A stretch of 15,744 nucleotides of DNA from CAZRIE01 sp964600075 (GTDB taxonomy: Bacteria > Bacteroidota > Bacteroidia > Flavobacteriales > Flavobacteriaceae): assembly GCA_964600075.1 (NCBI GenBank), contig CAZRIE010000099.1, forward strand, positions 1-15,744. The letters are read 5' to 3'. The notes below the pieces were generated by a model, which saw only the letters and a program-made list of their open reading frames with translations, was not told the DNA's origin and ran no database searches. Positions 1 through 7,711 of the stretch are shown here, piece by piece. The translations under genes were made by a program, and so were the position numbers. The first letter of the stretch is position 1. Every line of letters starts with the position of its first letter.

Positions 1-1
1 A

Positions 2-241
2 CTATATAACAGGAGAAATTGTTCTCGGATCAAGATAGGACAATGCAAATACCTCAATACTATAATAGAACAAGATCATCGTATGATCAAGTGGCAAATA
101 ATACCGGGTATGGGATTTAAGGAATTTGAATCGGCAAAAAGGACAATTGCCGGAGCAGAAATAGTAAGAATGATAAAGAAAGATCAACTGTTGAACCCTA
201 AAATTTCAACTTACAAATCCTTTATCTCATTGGCATCATAA
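2..241 (+). CDS. IS6-family transposase, C-terminal part (5' end outside window)
   Basis: An open frame runs from the left edge to TAA at 239-241 and reads as the end of an IS6/IS26-type DDE transposase. It contains a basic stretch ending in QCKYLN, then IIEQDHRMIKWQI, GFKEFESAKRTIAGAEIVRM and a lysine-rich tail. EQDHR carries the last acidic residue of the DDE triad, and the GFK-F-SA-TI-G-E motif is the usual IS6 C-terminus. The frame is intact over these roughly 79 residues, so there is no sign of decay in the visible part; the N-terminal half, including the first two catalytic Asp residues, is outside the window. Such elements transpose through cointegrates and often flank accessory DNA. 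It lies tail-to-tail with the Lrp-type gene. The weak antiparallel open frame over the same bases is not a gene. Confidence 0.85.
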   Translation, partial: LYNRRNCSRIKIGQCKYLNTIIEQDHRMIKWQIIPGMGFKEFESAKRTIAGAEIVRMIKKDQLLNPKISTYKSFISLAS

Positions 242-281
242 AACAAGATTCAAATTAAACTTTTATACTTATTTTGAACAG

Positions 282-294
282 ATGTGACAGAACC
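282..294 (+). repeat. probable right terminal inverted repeat of the IS6-family element
   Basis: About 40 bases after the transposase stop lies atgtgacagaacc. Its reverse complement begins GGTTCTGT, a start shared by many IS6-family ends. Position and sequence fit the right boundary of the element. The left repeat and any 8-base target duplication cannot be checked, because the left end is outside the window. Confidence 0.5.
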
Positions 295-353
295 ACATAC
301 CACTATTATTGAAAAAAGTTTGGTTCGTGCAAATGATTCTTTGTTGTAGTATC

Positions 354-824
354 TCAATCTTCAAGAAACAAAGGGAGACTTGTAGTATTTATAACTTCTT
401 TCATTACAAAATGGCTCTCCATTTTTCGAATGTTTTTTATGACGGTTAGTTTTTTAAAGTTGAATTCATGAAAGTGGTCGATATCCCTCGTATACACCTT
501 TAACTGAAAGTCGAAAGCCCCTGTAATATGAAAGCATTCAACAACTTCAGGAATTTTTTTTATTTCCTTCATGAAAACAAGGGCGCCTTCTCCAGAATGT
601 TTTTCGATGCTAACCAAAACTATTGCCATAACATTTAATCCAAGTTTTTTCCTATTTAGCAAAACCACCTTTTTCTTAAGCAAAGACATGGCATCCAGTT
701 TTTTGATTCGCTCGTAGACAGGTGTTAAGGTAAGTTTGGTAGCCACCGCAATTTCTTTGTTGCTAATATTGGCATTTTCCTGTAAAAGTCTCAATATTTT
801 CAGGTCTTTATCATCAAGTTTCAT
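354..824 (-). CDS. Lrp/AsnC family transcriptional regulator
   Basis: A 156-residue protein of normal Lrp/AsnC length. Residues about 4-60 form the winged helix-turn-helix: LDDKDLKILRLLQENANIS opens it and NKEIAVATKLTLTPVYERIKKL is the recognition part. Residues about 66-145 are the RAM effector-binding domain, with the typical AIVLVSIE strand, VVECFHITGAFDFQLKVY and the closing ESHFVMKEVI strand. These proteins form dimers to octamers and usually sense amino acids or related small molecules, often controlling a neighbouring catabolic or transport operon. The ATG at 822-824 gives the exact canonical N-terminus. The gene is transcribed away from the SusC operon, with a degraded sigma/FecR relic in between, and is the only intact regulator in the window. 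Control of the ethanolamine-type operon is inferred from position only. Confidence 0.9.
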   Translation of the reverse strand: MKLDDKDLKILRLLQENANISNKEIAVATKLTLTPVYERIKKLDAMSLLKKKVVLLNRKKLGLNVMAIVLVSIEKHSGEGALVFMKEIKKIPEVVECFHITGAFDFQLKVYTRDIDHFHEFNFKKLTVIKNIRKMESHFVMKEVINTTSLPLFLED

Positions 825-1141
825 GCAACAGCAATTTTAGACTAAAAAATGATTATTTATGGTAAAAACCAGAATAGAATAATTGCTATTACTCTTTATG
901 TAGATTTTTTTTCTAAAATAATAAAATATTAAGTATAAATTATTATTTAAACGGATTTTACAGTAAATTCATACTAGTAAAGATAGTTATCCAATAGTTT
1001 AGCATACTATTCAAAATGTTCAAAGCAACGTTGAAATAGAATTTGATTCTATTTTAATTTCCCCTACCTGCAAGAACTAATTCAGCCCAAGACGATTTCA
1101 ATGTAAATCGCACTTGGTTGTTTATTCAAAATACTAGTTAC
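825..1141. other. AT-rich intergenic region between the Lrp-type gene and the sigma/FecR relic
   Basis: About 320 bases with no convincing gene on either strand. The left part, next to the regulator start, is very AT-rich and should hold its promoter, but I see no clear Bacteroidota -7 (TAnnTTTG) with a -33 TTG on either strand. The only ordered elements are the small palindrome TACTAGTA at 972-979 and a 6-7-6 inverted repeat at 993-1011. The right part may include the former 5' region of the decayed sigma-factor gene. Confidence 0.5.
993..1011. promoter_or_regulatory. 19-base inverted repeat, possible operator
   Basis: The arms AATAGT (993-998) and ACTATT (1006-1011) are perfect reverse complements around the 7-base spacer ttagcat. 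Lrp/AsnC proteins bind short imperfect AT-rich palindromes of about this size, and this one lies between the Lrp-type gene and the downstream operon. In DNA this AT-rich a 6-base arm pair can occur by chance, so the operator role is a guess. Confidence 0.2.
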
Positions 1142-1547
1142 TTGAAAAATAAAAAAGTAAATATTGACTCTGCTTCCCTTTTGGAAAACGAAGATACCCA
1201 TGCTTTGAAGCGTTGTTCAAGCTATATTATAATAAGCTAACACATATTGCTAGAGGATACTTGGTTTGTAGTGAGGATGCAGAAGGGGTGGTCCAGAATG
1301 CCTTTCTCAAGTTATGGGAGAATAGAGGGAGGTTAAATAGTATTGCCAACATCTCCCATTTAAGAACATTGTCAAAAAATTGGAAAGGCATTACAAAGTA
1401 GTTATAGCCAATCAAAATGAAGTGCTGGATAACGAATTTTTCACGGCCAGCTTTGATATTGAAACCATTGAACAAGTGTTTGATCCGTTCAATAAAAATT
1501 ACGGGATAGACTATAGGATTACAGACGAAGAAATAGTTATTACCTAG
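1142..1547 (+). pseudogene. Decayed ECF sigma factor fused by deletion to a FecR anti-sigma C-terminus
   Basis: Three frames join to give two recognisable pieces. First, LLENEDTHA (about 1178-1204) shifts by one base into FEALFKLYYNKL and continues through SEDAEGVVQNAFLKLWENRG. That is region 2 of an ECF sigma factor; a lost T in the GCTTT run near 1203 explains the shift. Second, from about 1353 another frame reads LPFKNIVKKLERHYKVV, then FFTASFDIETIEQVF and a YRITDEEIVIT ending at TAG 1545-1547. That is the C-terminal (DUF4974-like) end of a FecR anti-sigma protein. Sigma region 4 and the FecR N-terminal, membrane and FecR domains are missing, so the junction near 1350 must be a deletion spanning both former genes. 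Such a pair normally precedes an STN-type SusC, exactly as here. No functional protein is expected. Confidence 0.85.
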
Positions 1548-1751
1548 GGCGTGTTAACAGGCCCTAACCAAAACAAACTGCCAATGACAGAACAACCCAA
1601 AGCGTTTTAACCTAAATCACAATAGTTGTTAACTGCATTCAATCACTATAAAAAGATGCTTGCATGAAGAGATAAAAAACCGAAAAATTCGCGAACATTT
1701 ACCGAGTAACGTGTGATCAAATTACTTAACCACCTTATACACTATAAAAAT

Positions 1752-4700
1752 ATGAAAAAACTATCTAAGCTAAGGAAACTCAATCCTTTTCAGCTGAAAT
1801 TTGACTTGAAAATGAAGCTTACTACATTTCTGCTAGTAGTTTCTCTATTTCAAATTCACGCCAACGATACATATGGTCAAAAGACCAAGATTACATTGAA
1901 TCTGGAAAATGTACGTCTCGAAAATGTTTTAGACAAAATAGAAACGCTTACAGAATTCAAATTCATGTACAATGACAAAGAGATGGATTCTCAGAGAATC
2001 GTCTCCGTAAATGCAAATAAAGAAGGTGTTTCTTCAATTTTGCAAAGACTGTTTTCAAATACCAATATCATTTTTGAATTATTGGATAAGGAGATTATAC
2101 TAAAACTTGGAACAAGCCCTCCGTTGCAAGAAGTATCGGATGAGGCAACTGGCCATATAGCGAATCAACAATTCGAAGTAACGGGCTCCGTCGTAGATAA
2201 AGATGGTGTGCCACTCGCGGGGGCCAACGTGCTTGAAAAAGGTACTTCAAACGGAACCCAGACCGATTTTGATGGCAATTTCTCGATGACGTTGACCGAT
2301 CGGAATGCCACCATGGTGATTTCCTACATAGGTTTTACAACAAAAGAAATTCCTGTAAACGGGCAAACGAATCTGACCATAACCTTAGAAGAGAGCGCAA
2401 CTGGTTTAAGTGAAGTTGTGGTCACGGCTTTGGGAATCAAAAAAGAGAAGAAACGTTTGGGATACTCCGTTCAAGAAGTCAAGGGAGATGAATTGGTCAC
2501 CGCCAGGGAGACCAACGTCACTAATTCACTTTCTGGTAAAGTGGCAGGCGTGCAGGTAACTGGTGGAAGTTCTGGGGTCGGCTCCACATCCTTGATAACG
2601 ATTAGGGGAGAAGGATCCCTTAATCCTGGTCTGAATTCCCCACTTTTTGTCGTGGATGGAATACCAATTAATAATGGCACAGTGAGCAATAGATCCGAAG
2701 GAAACCTCGAAGCGGATTATGGTAACGGCGCACAGGATATAAATCCCGATGACGTGGAGTCCATGACTGTTTTAAAAGGCCCCAGTGCTACTGCCCTATA
2801 TGGTTCCAGGGGAATGAACGGTGTAATACTCATCACCACAAAATCAGGAACAAACACCCAAGGACTGGGTGTTAGCTTCACACAGAACGTTACCTTCGAA
2901 AATGCCTTACGGATACCAAAGTACCAAAATCAATACGGTCAGGGAGCTGGCGGAGAATTTTCCTTTTTAGATGGTTTTGGTGGCGGAACTAACGATAACA
3001 TTGATGAAAGCTGGGGCCCGCGATTAGACGGAAGGCTAATTGCACAGCACGATAGCCCTACAACAAGTGGTTTCAGGGCAGGGGACAGTGCCGTTAGGCC
3101 ACGAGATGCCTCTGGTAGTTTCACAGATGGAATCAGTCCAACACCCTGGATCGCACAACCGAATAATATCGAGGATTTTTTCAGGACAGGAAATACCTTA
3201 ACGACCAATATATCGGTGACTGGTGGAAATGATAAAGGAAATATGCGAATTTCTTTTACTAATTTGGAAAGTGAGGGCATCTTGCCCAATAGCGATTACG
3301 ATAGAAGTACATATGCTTTTAGTGGTTCTTATAATTTGGCCGATTGGATAAAAGTTTCCTCATCGGTTAATTATGTGAACAGTGGCAGTAGAAATAGACC
3401 CAATAATTCGTATGGAACAGAGAACATTATGTATTTATGGGCATGGTTCGGGCGACAGATAGACATGAATAGTTTAGAAAATTACTGGCAGCCAGGATTG
3501 GAAGGGAGACAGCAGTTCAACTACAACTACAACTGGCATGATAACCCATACTTTACCATGAACGAAAATACCAACGCCTTTGATAAGGATAGGGTTTATG
3601 GGAATGTAAGGGTAGATATGAACCTGACCGAAGATCTGACCTTGATGTTCCGTTCCGGAATGGACTATTTTAACGACCTAAGAGTCAGTAAAAGGGCTTA
3701 TAGTACACAACGGTTTGCAAAAGGACAATATCGTGAGGATAATATTTATTTCAAAGAACAAAACACGGATTTCCTTTTACAGTACAATAAGGGAATATCC
3801 AAGGACTTTACAATGGCGCTGTCTTTTGGCGGTAATATTAGAAAAGAAGTTAATAGGTACAAAAGAATTAGTGCCAATTCCTTATCTATACCCGGCATTT
3901 ATAATTTTGAGAATGCCGCTGAACCTTTGTCCAAGACCCAATTTAACAGTGAAAAAAAGGTAAACTCGCTTTACTCTTTTGCTAACTTCTCCTATAAGAA
4001 CCTATTGTTTTTAGATATAACAGGAAGAAATGATTGGTCCAGTACATTGCCAGAAGATAATAATTCCTATTTCTATCCATCTGTTGGCATAAGTACCATA
4101 GTTTCCGATATGCTCTCGTTTCCCCAGTCGGTCTTTCTTAAACTAAGAGCTGGATGGGCCGTTGTTGGAAACGACACCAATCCGTATGCCTTAAGAAATA
4201 CATTTTCGTTCAATGAACCTTGGGGTAATTTTCAAAGGGTTAATGCATCGAATATTCTTCGAAATGAAAACCTAAAACCGGAAGAAGCCAATTCCATTGA
4301 AGTCGGTGCCGATTTTCGTCTTTTTAACAACAGATTGGGATTTGATATTACTTGGTACGATTCTACCGTAGAAAATCAAATTTTGATACTTCCTGTTTCC
4401 AATACATCTGGATTTGATTCCAGAATCATTAATGCGGGAGAAATCCAAAATACAGGTTTGGAAATTGTATTAAATGCGGTTCCCATAAAGACCGAAAATT
4501 TCACTTGGAACACCATTCTTAATTTTACCAGGGCAAGGGGCAAAGTGAAATCACTTACAGAAGGTTTGGATTCCTATGAAATATCCTCCAACTATATAGA
4601 TGTTCTAGCTAAGGTCGGCGAAAGAATGGGAGACGTCTATGGTACTGGGCTGGTAACCGTAGATGATGAAAGCAGTCCGTTTTTTGGCCAGGAGGTACAC

Positions 4701-5291
4701 AATGAAGATGGATTTTCTTTGCGCGACCCTACGCTAAAGAAGCTGGGCAACTATAATCCAGATTTCATGCTGGGCATTCAAAATACCTTCTCGTACAAAG
4801 GTTTTACTTTAGGCGTATTGTTCGATTGGAGAGAAGGTGGGGTGGTCAATTCCAGAACAGTGCTAATTGGAGGTACTTCAGGGATGATGGATTTTACCGC
4901 GGCCGGCAGAGAAGAAGGTATTATATCTGAAGGCGTCATACAAAACGCAGATGGTAGCTATCGCCCAAATGACGTAAGAATTAGTGGTAGGGACTACTAC
5001 TGGTGGCGTTACAACAGGGGCAACGAAGAAATTGGAATGTTCGATGCTTCCTTTGTTAAACTTAGAGAATTAACATTGGGGTATAACATTCCCGAAAAAT
5101 TATTGAAGAACACTTTTATTAATTCAATGACCTTATCCATAGTGGGTAGGAATCTGGCCTTATGGACAGAGAATCCACATTTTGACCCCGAGACCATCTC
5201 TTTCAATGGTGGAACCATTATACCGGGTGTGGAAGATATGGCAACACCAAGTACCAGAAGCTTTGGATTTAATGTCAACGTAACCTTTTAA
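1752..5291 (+). CDS. SusC/RagA-type TonB-dependent outer-membrane transporter with STN domain
   Basis: A 1179-residue outer-membrane transporter that should import a substrate captured by the SusD partner, powered by TonB. From the chosen ATG, residues 1 to about 43 form a basic, hydrophobic leader (KLTTFLLVVSLF, ending near YGQ). Residues about 46-118 are an STN domain (ITLNLENVRLENVLDKIE), 142-225 a CarboxypepD_reg-like domain (VTGSVVDKDGVPLAGANV), and about 232-385 the plug (SLSGKVAGVQV, FVVDGIPINN, GPSATALYGSRGMNGVI). The remainder is a barrel ending in SFGFNVNVTF with the usual terminal Phe. A GTG 39 bases upstream is in frame, but ATG 1752 gives the better leader. STN domains normally contact a FecR anti-sigma, yet the adjacent one is destroyed. 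No glycoside hydrolase lies nearby, so this does not look like a standard polysaccharide locus. A poor -33/-7-like pair (TTG 1626, tataaaaa 1647) is the only upstream promoter candidate. Confidence 0.95.
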   Translation: MKKLSKLRKLNPFQLKFDLKMKLTTFLLVVSLFQIHANDTYGQKTKITLNLENVRLENVLDKIETLTEFKFMYNDKEMDSQRIVSVNANKEGVSSILQRLFSNTNIIFELLDKEIILKLGTSPPLQEVSDEATGHIANQQFEVTGSVVDKDGVPLAGANVLEKGTSNGTQTDFDGNFSMTLTDRNATMVISYIGFTTKEIPVNGQTNLTITLEESATGLSEVVVTALGIKKEKKRLGYSVQEVKGDELVTARETNVTNSLSGKVAGVQVTGGSSGVGSTSLITIRGEGSLNPGLNSPLFVVDGIPINNGTVSNRSEGNLEADYGNGAQDINPDDVESMTVLKGPSATALYGSRGMNGVILITTKSGTNTQGLGVSFTQNVTFENALRIPKYQNQYGQGAGGEFSFLDGFGGGTNDNIDESWGPRLDGRLIAQHDSPTTSGFRAGDSAVRPRDASGSFTDGISPTPWIAQPNNIEDFFRTGNTLTTNISVTGGNDKGNMRISFTNLESEGILPNSDYDRSTYAFSGSYNLADWIKVSSSVNYVNSGSRNRPNNSYGTENIMYLWAWFGRQIDMNSLENYWQPGLEGRQQFNYNYNWHDNPYFTMNENTNAFDKDRVYGNVRVDMNLTEDLTLMFRSGMDYFNDLRVSKRAYSTQRFAKGQYREDNIYFKEQNTDFLLQYNKGISKDFTMALSFGGNIRKEVNRYKRISANSLSIPGIYNFENAAEPLSKTQFNSEKKVNSLYSFANFSYKNLLFLDITGRNDWSSTLPEDNNSYFYPSVGISTIVSDMLSFPQSVFLKLRAGWAVVGNDTNPYALRNTFSFNEPWGNFQRVNASNILRNENLKPEEANSIEVGADFRLFNNRLGFDITWYDSTVENQILILPVSNTSGFDSRIINAGEIQNTGLEIVLNAVPIKTENFTWNTILNFTRARGKVKSLTEGLDSYEISSNYIDVLAKVGERMGDVYGTGLVTVDDESSPFFGQEVHNEDGFSLRDPTLKKLGNYNPDFMLGIQNTFSYKGFTLGVLFDWREGGVVNSRTVLIGGTSGMMDFTAAGREEGIISEGVIQNADGSYRPNDVRISGRDYYWWRYNRGNEEIGMFDASFVKLRELTLGYNIPEKLLKNTFINSMTLSIVGRNLALWTENPHFDPETISFNGGTIIPGVEDMATPSTRSFGFNVNVTF

Positions 5292-5300
5292 GCTATCAAA

Positions 5301-6737
5301 ATGAAAAAATATATAATCGTTTATATAACAACAGCAATACTCATTTTTGGGTGTACCGAAGATTTTGAAGAAATAAATACCAATCCTAATCAGCCCGAAG
5401 AGGTTAGTGCGGATTTGGTCTTGTCTACTGTTATTTCAACTATTGCCGGTGAAACTGCCTTGAATGGTTGGAACAATGGAAATATAGTGGGGCAATTGAC
5501 CGCAAAAATCAATTTCACCGGATTTGACCGCTATGATTGGGGAACGCAGTCTGGAATATGGGGCACCTATTACGGTATTCTTGCGGAAATAGACATTGTT
5601 CTGAAATCTTCCTTGGCGGAAGAAACTAAGAACACAAGCTATGAAGGCATAGCTCTCGTGCTTCGTTCCTATGCTTTTGCAAACCTTACTGACAATTGGG
5701 GTGATGTACCGTTTTCTGAAGCGATTGACGGATCTAATGGTAATTTTAAGCCAAAATATGATACTCAAGAATCCATATACACGGCCATACTCAATGATTT
5801 GAAAAAGGCCGAAACACAACTGGCATTGGGGCAACCTATCCTTGGCGGAGATATTTTATATGGCGGAGATATACAAAACTGGCGAAAACTGGCAAATTCA
5901 TTAAGACTTCGTTACCTGATGCGCATATCCAATAAGGTAGATGTTTCATCTGACATACAGGCTATCGTTAATAGTGGCATATTTATCACAGACAATGAGG
6001 ACAACGCTTTGATGACATATCCTTCTAGTACACAAATTGACTCTTGGCCTGTAAGTACTTCTCGGATAGGAAGTTTTGATGAGCATCGGATGAGTGAGAC
6101 CAGTGAAGCAGTGCTAAGGCAGTTCAATGATGAACGTTTACAAAAGTGGTTCCAACCCACTGATAATCCTACTGACGACCCAGGTTTATATGTAGGATTG
6201 CCCAATGGGCTGAGCGAGGACAATGCCTCGACTTTCAATGGCGGTGCAAGCAACGTATCGCGTTTGAACCAACCTTTTTTCTATGATTCTCCCAATTCCG
6301 TAAAAGCGGCCATCATTCAGGCTGCCGAAGTTCGGTTTATTCTGGCCGAGGCGTCACAAAGAGGGCTTATTGGGGGCGATGCCAATACCTTTTATGATAT
6401 GGGTATACGATTGTCCTTTGAATATTGGGATGTTGCCCAGGATATGGACGCTTATCTACTACAACCCGGCGTAGCCTATGATGGTAATTTGGAAACCATC
6501 ATTACCCAAAAATGGCTGGCATCCTTTATGGTAGGACTTGAAGGGTGGTATGATTTTAGGCGCACAGGATTTCCCTCCGTGATTGTGCCCGGGGCAGATA
6601 ACGTAAACAACGATCAAGTCCCTGTCCGGTTTATATATCCAGATTCCGAACAAACGCTCAATCCAGAGAATTATAAAGAGGCAGTATCTGCTATAGGAGC
6701 GGATGATATAAATGCAAAAGGTTGGTGGGAAAATTAA
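5301..6737 (+). CDS. SusD/RagB-family substrate-binding outer-membrane lipoprotein
   Basis: A 478-residue surface lipoprotein that should form the lid of the SusC channel and bind the substrate. The N-terminus MKKYIIVYITTAILIFGC is a lipoprotein signal with Cys18, followed by TEDFEEINTNPNQPEEV, the usual start of mature proteins in the SusD-like_2 type group. Later features of the fold are the TPR-like stretch YEGIALVLRSYAFANLTDNWGDVPF, NWRKLANSLRLRYLMRISN, RFILAEASQRG and GLEGWYDFRRTGFP near the C-terminus. It starts 9 bases after the SusC stop, so the two are almost certainly cotranscribed. SusD proteins without neighbouring carbohydrate enzymes often serve non-glycan ligands, and the ligand cannot be read from sequence. 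A small-molecule or phosphoester ligand is inferred from the downstream genes. Confidence 0.93.
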   Translation: MKKYIIVYITTAILIFGCTEDFEEINTNPNQPEEVSADLVLSTVISTIAGETALNGWNNGNIVGQLTAKINFTGFDRYDWGTQSGIWGTYYGILAEIDIVLKSSLAEETKNTSYEGIALVLRSYAFANLTDNWGDVPFSEAIDGSNGNFKPKYDTQESIYTAILNDLKKAETQLALGQPILGGDILYGGDIQNWRKLANSLRLRYLMRISNKVDVSSDIQAIVNSGIFITDNEDNALMTYPSSTQIDSWPVSTSRIGSFDEHRMSETSEAVLRQFNDERLQKWFQPTDNPTDDPGLYVGLPNGLSEDNASTFNGGASNVSRLNQPFFYDSPNSVKAAIIQAAEVRFILAEASQRGLIGGDANTFYDMGIRLSFEYWDVAQDMDAYLLQPGVAYDGNLETIITQKWLASFMVGLEGWYDFRRTGFPSVIVPGADNVNNDQVPVRFIYPDSEQTLNPENYKEAVSAIGADDINAKGWWEN

Positions 6738-6739
6738 AA

Positions 6740-7678
6740 ATGAAATACATAAAAATTTGTGTCATGACCATAGGGATTCTTTCCCTATGGTCATGTGTTA
6801 ACAAGACATCCGATGCTTCGCAAAAAGCCAAGCATGTAATAGGGTTTGACGGACTCAGCCCCGATGGGTTGCAAAACGCCAAAACGCCTAATTTTGACAA
6901 ATTGATGTTAGAAGGCGCATACACCATGCATGCCCGTTCGGTATTGCCATCCAGCTCCAGTACTAACTGGGCCTCCATGATTATGGGAGCAGGCCCTGAG
7001 CAACATGGAATTACGTCCAATAGGTGGGAAAAGACCAATAACATCTTACCGGCAATCGCCCAAAGTGAAAACTTGCTGTTTCCTACTATTTTTCATTTGG
7101 TGGATACACAAATGGATGACCCCGAAATAGGAGCCATTTACCATTGGACAGGATTTGGAAGGCTTTTTGAGAAAAGTGCGGTGGATTATGATATTAGCCC
7201 TGATACAGAAGATGAAACGGCAAAATTGGCGGTTGCATACATCAAAAGCAAGAAACCCAATTTCACCTTTATCCATTTTGACCATGTAGATCACAAAGGT
7301 CATGAGTTTGATCATGGTTCCCCAGAGTATTATAAATCCGTTGAAAAAGCAGATCAGCTGCTTGGAGAAGTAATGGCCGCAATCAAAGATTCGGATATCG
7401 CAAACGAAACGGTAGTAGTAGTAAGTGCAGATCATGGTGGACTAGACAAAGAGCATGGCGGAGAGTCTTTAGAAGAAATGGAAATCCCGTTCATAGTTTG
7501 GGGAAAATCTGTTAAAAAGAACCATAAATTAACGCATCCCGTTTTTCAATACGACAATGCAGCTAGCGCAGTATTTGCCTTGGGACTTAGAAAACCGTTG
7601 GCTTGGATCGGGAGACCTGTAAAGAATGCCTTTGATGGGTTTGAAGAAACAGATGAGTATCCAATTGTAGTACGATAA
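6740..7678 (+). CDS. Alkaline-phosphatase-superfamily phosphodiesterase (NPP-like) lipoprotein
   Basis: A 312-residue envelope enzyme of the type I phosphodiesterase/nucleotide pyrophosphatase group, which cleaves phosphate mono- or diesters with two metals. ATG 6740 gives the lipoprotein signal MKYIKICVMTIGILSLWSC (Cys19); an upstream TTG would add six residues inside the SusD gene and spoil this start. Visible active-site parts are Asp37 (VIGFDGLSPDG), the nucleophile region PSSSSTNWASMIMG with Ser73 at the NPP nucleophile position three residues before Asn76, PEQHGITSN, Asp184/His188 (DHVDHKGHEFDHG), and Asp231-His232 with His239 (SADHGGLDKEHGG). All expected metal ligands therefore appear present. 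The protein is shorter than most secreted NPPs of about 400 residues. It starts 2 bases after the SusD stop, so it likely acts on what SusCD bind. Release of phosphate or ethanolamine from a phosphoethanolamine compound is inference. Confidence 0.88.
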   Translation: MKYIKICVMTIGILSLWSCVNKTSDASQKAKHVIGFDGLSPDGLQNAKTPNFDKLMLEGAYTMHARSVLPSSSSTNWASMIMGAGPEQHGITSNRWEKTNNILPAIAQSENLLFPTIFHLVDTQMDDPEIGAIYHWTGFGRLFEKSAVDYDISPDTEDETAKLAVAYIKSKKPNFTFIHFDHVDHKGHEFDHGSPEYYKSVEKADQLLGEVMAAIKDSDIANETVVVVSADHGGLDKEHGGESLEEMEIPFIVWGKSVKKNHKLTHPVFQYDNAASAVFALGLRKPLAWIGRPVKNAFDGFEETDEYPIVVR

Positions 7679-7711
7679 AACGGCACCTAAATTTCTGAAC
7701 AATCATATTAA

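Noticed and set aside
2..187. 61-residue minus-strand ORF at the left edge
   Set aside because: It is antisense to the clear IS6 transposase frame and resembles no family.
1227..1475. 82-residue minus-strand ORF over the sigma/FecR relic
   Set aside because: The plus strand reads as recognisable sigma region 2 and FecR C-terminus; the minus ORF is a shadow.
2939..3289. Minus-strand ORF of 116 residues inside the SusC gene
   Set aside because: It lies fully inside a well-supported transporter gene and has no family features.
1752..6737. Polysaccharide utilisation locus
   Set aside because: A SusCD pair is present, but no glycoside hydrolase, polysaccharide lyase or sulfatase is seen; the neighbouring enzymes are phosphoester-type hydrolases.
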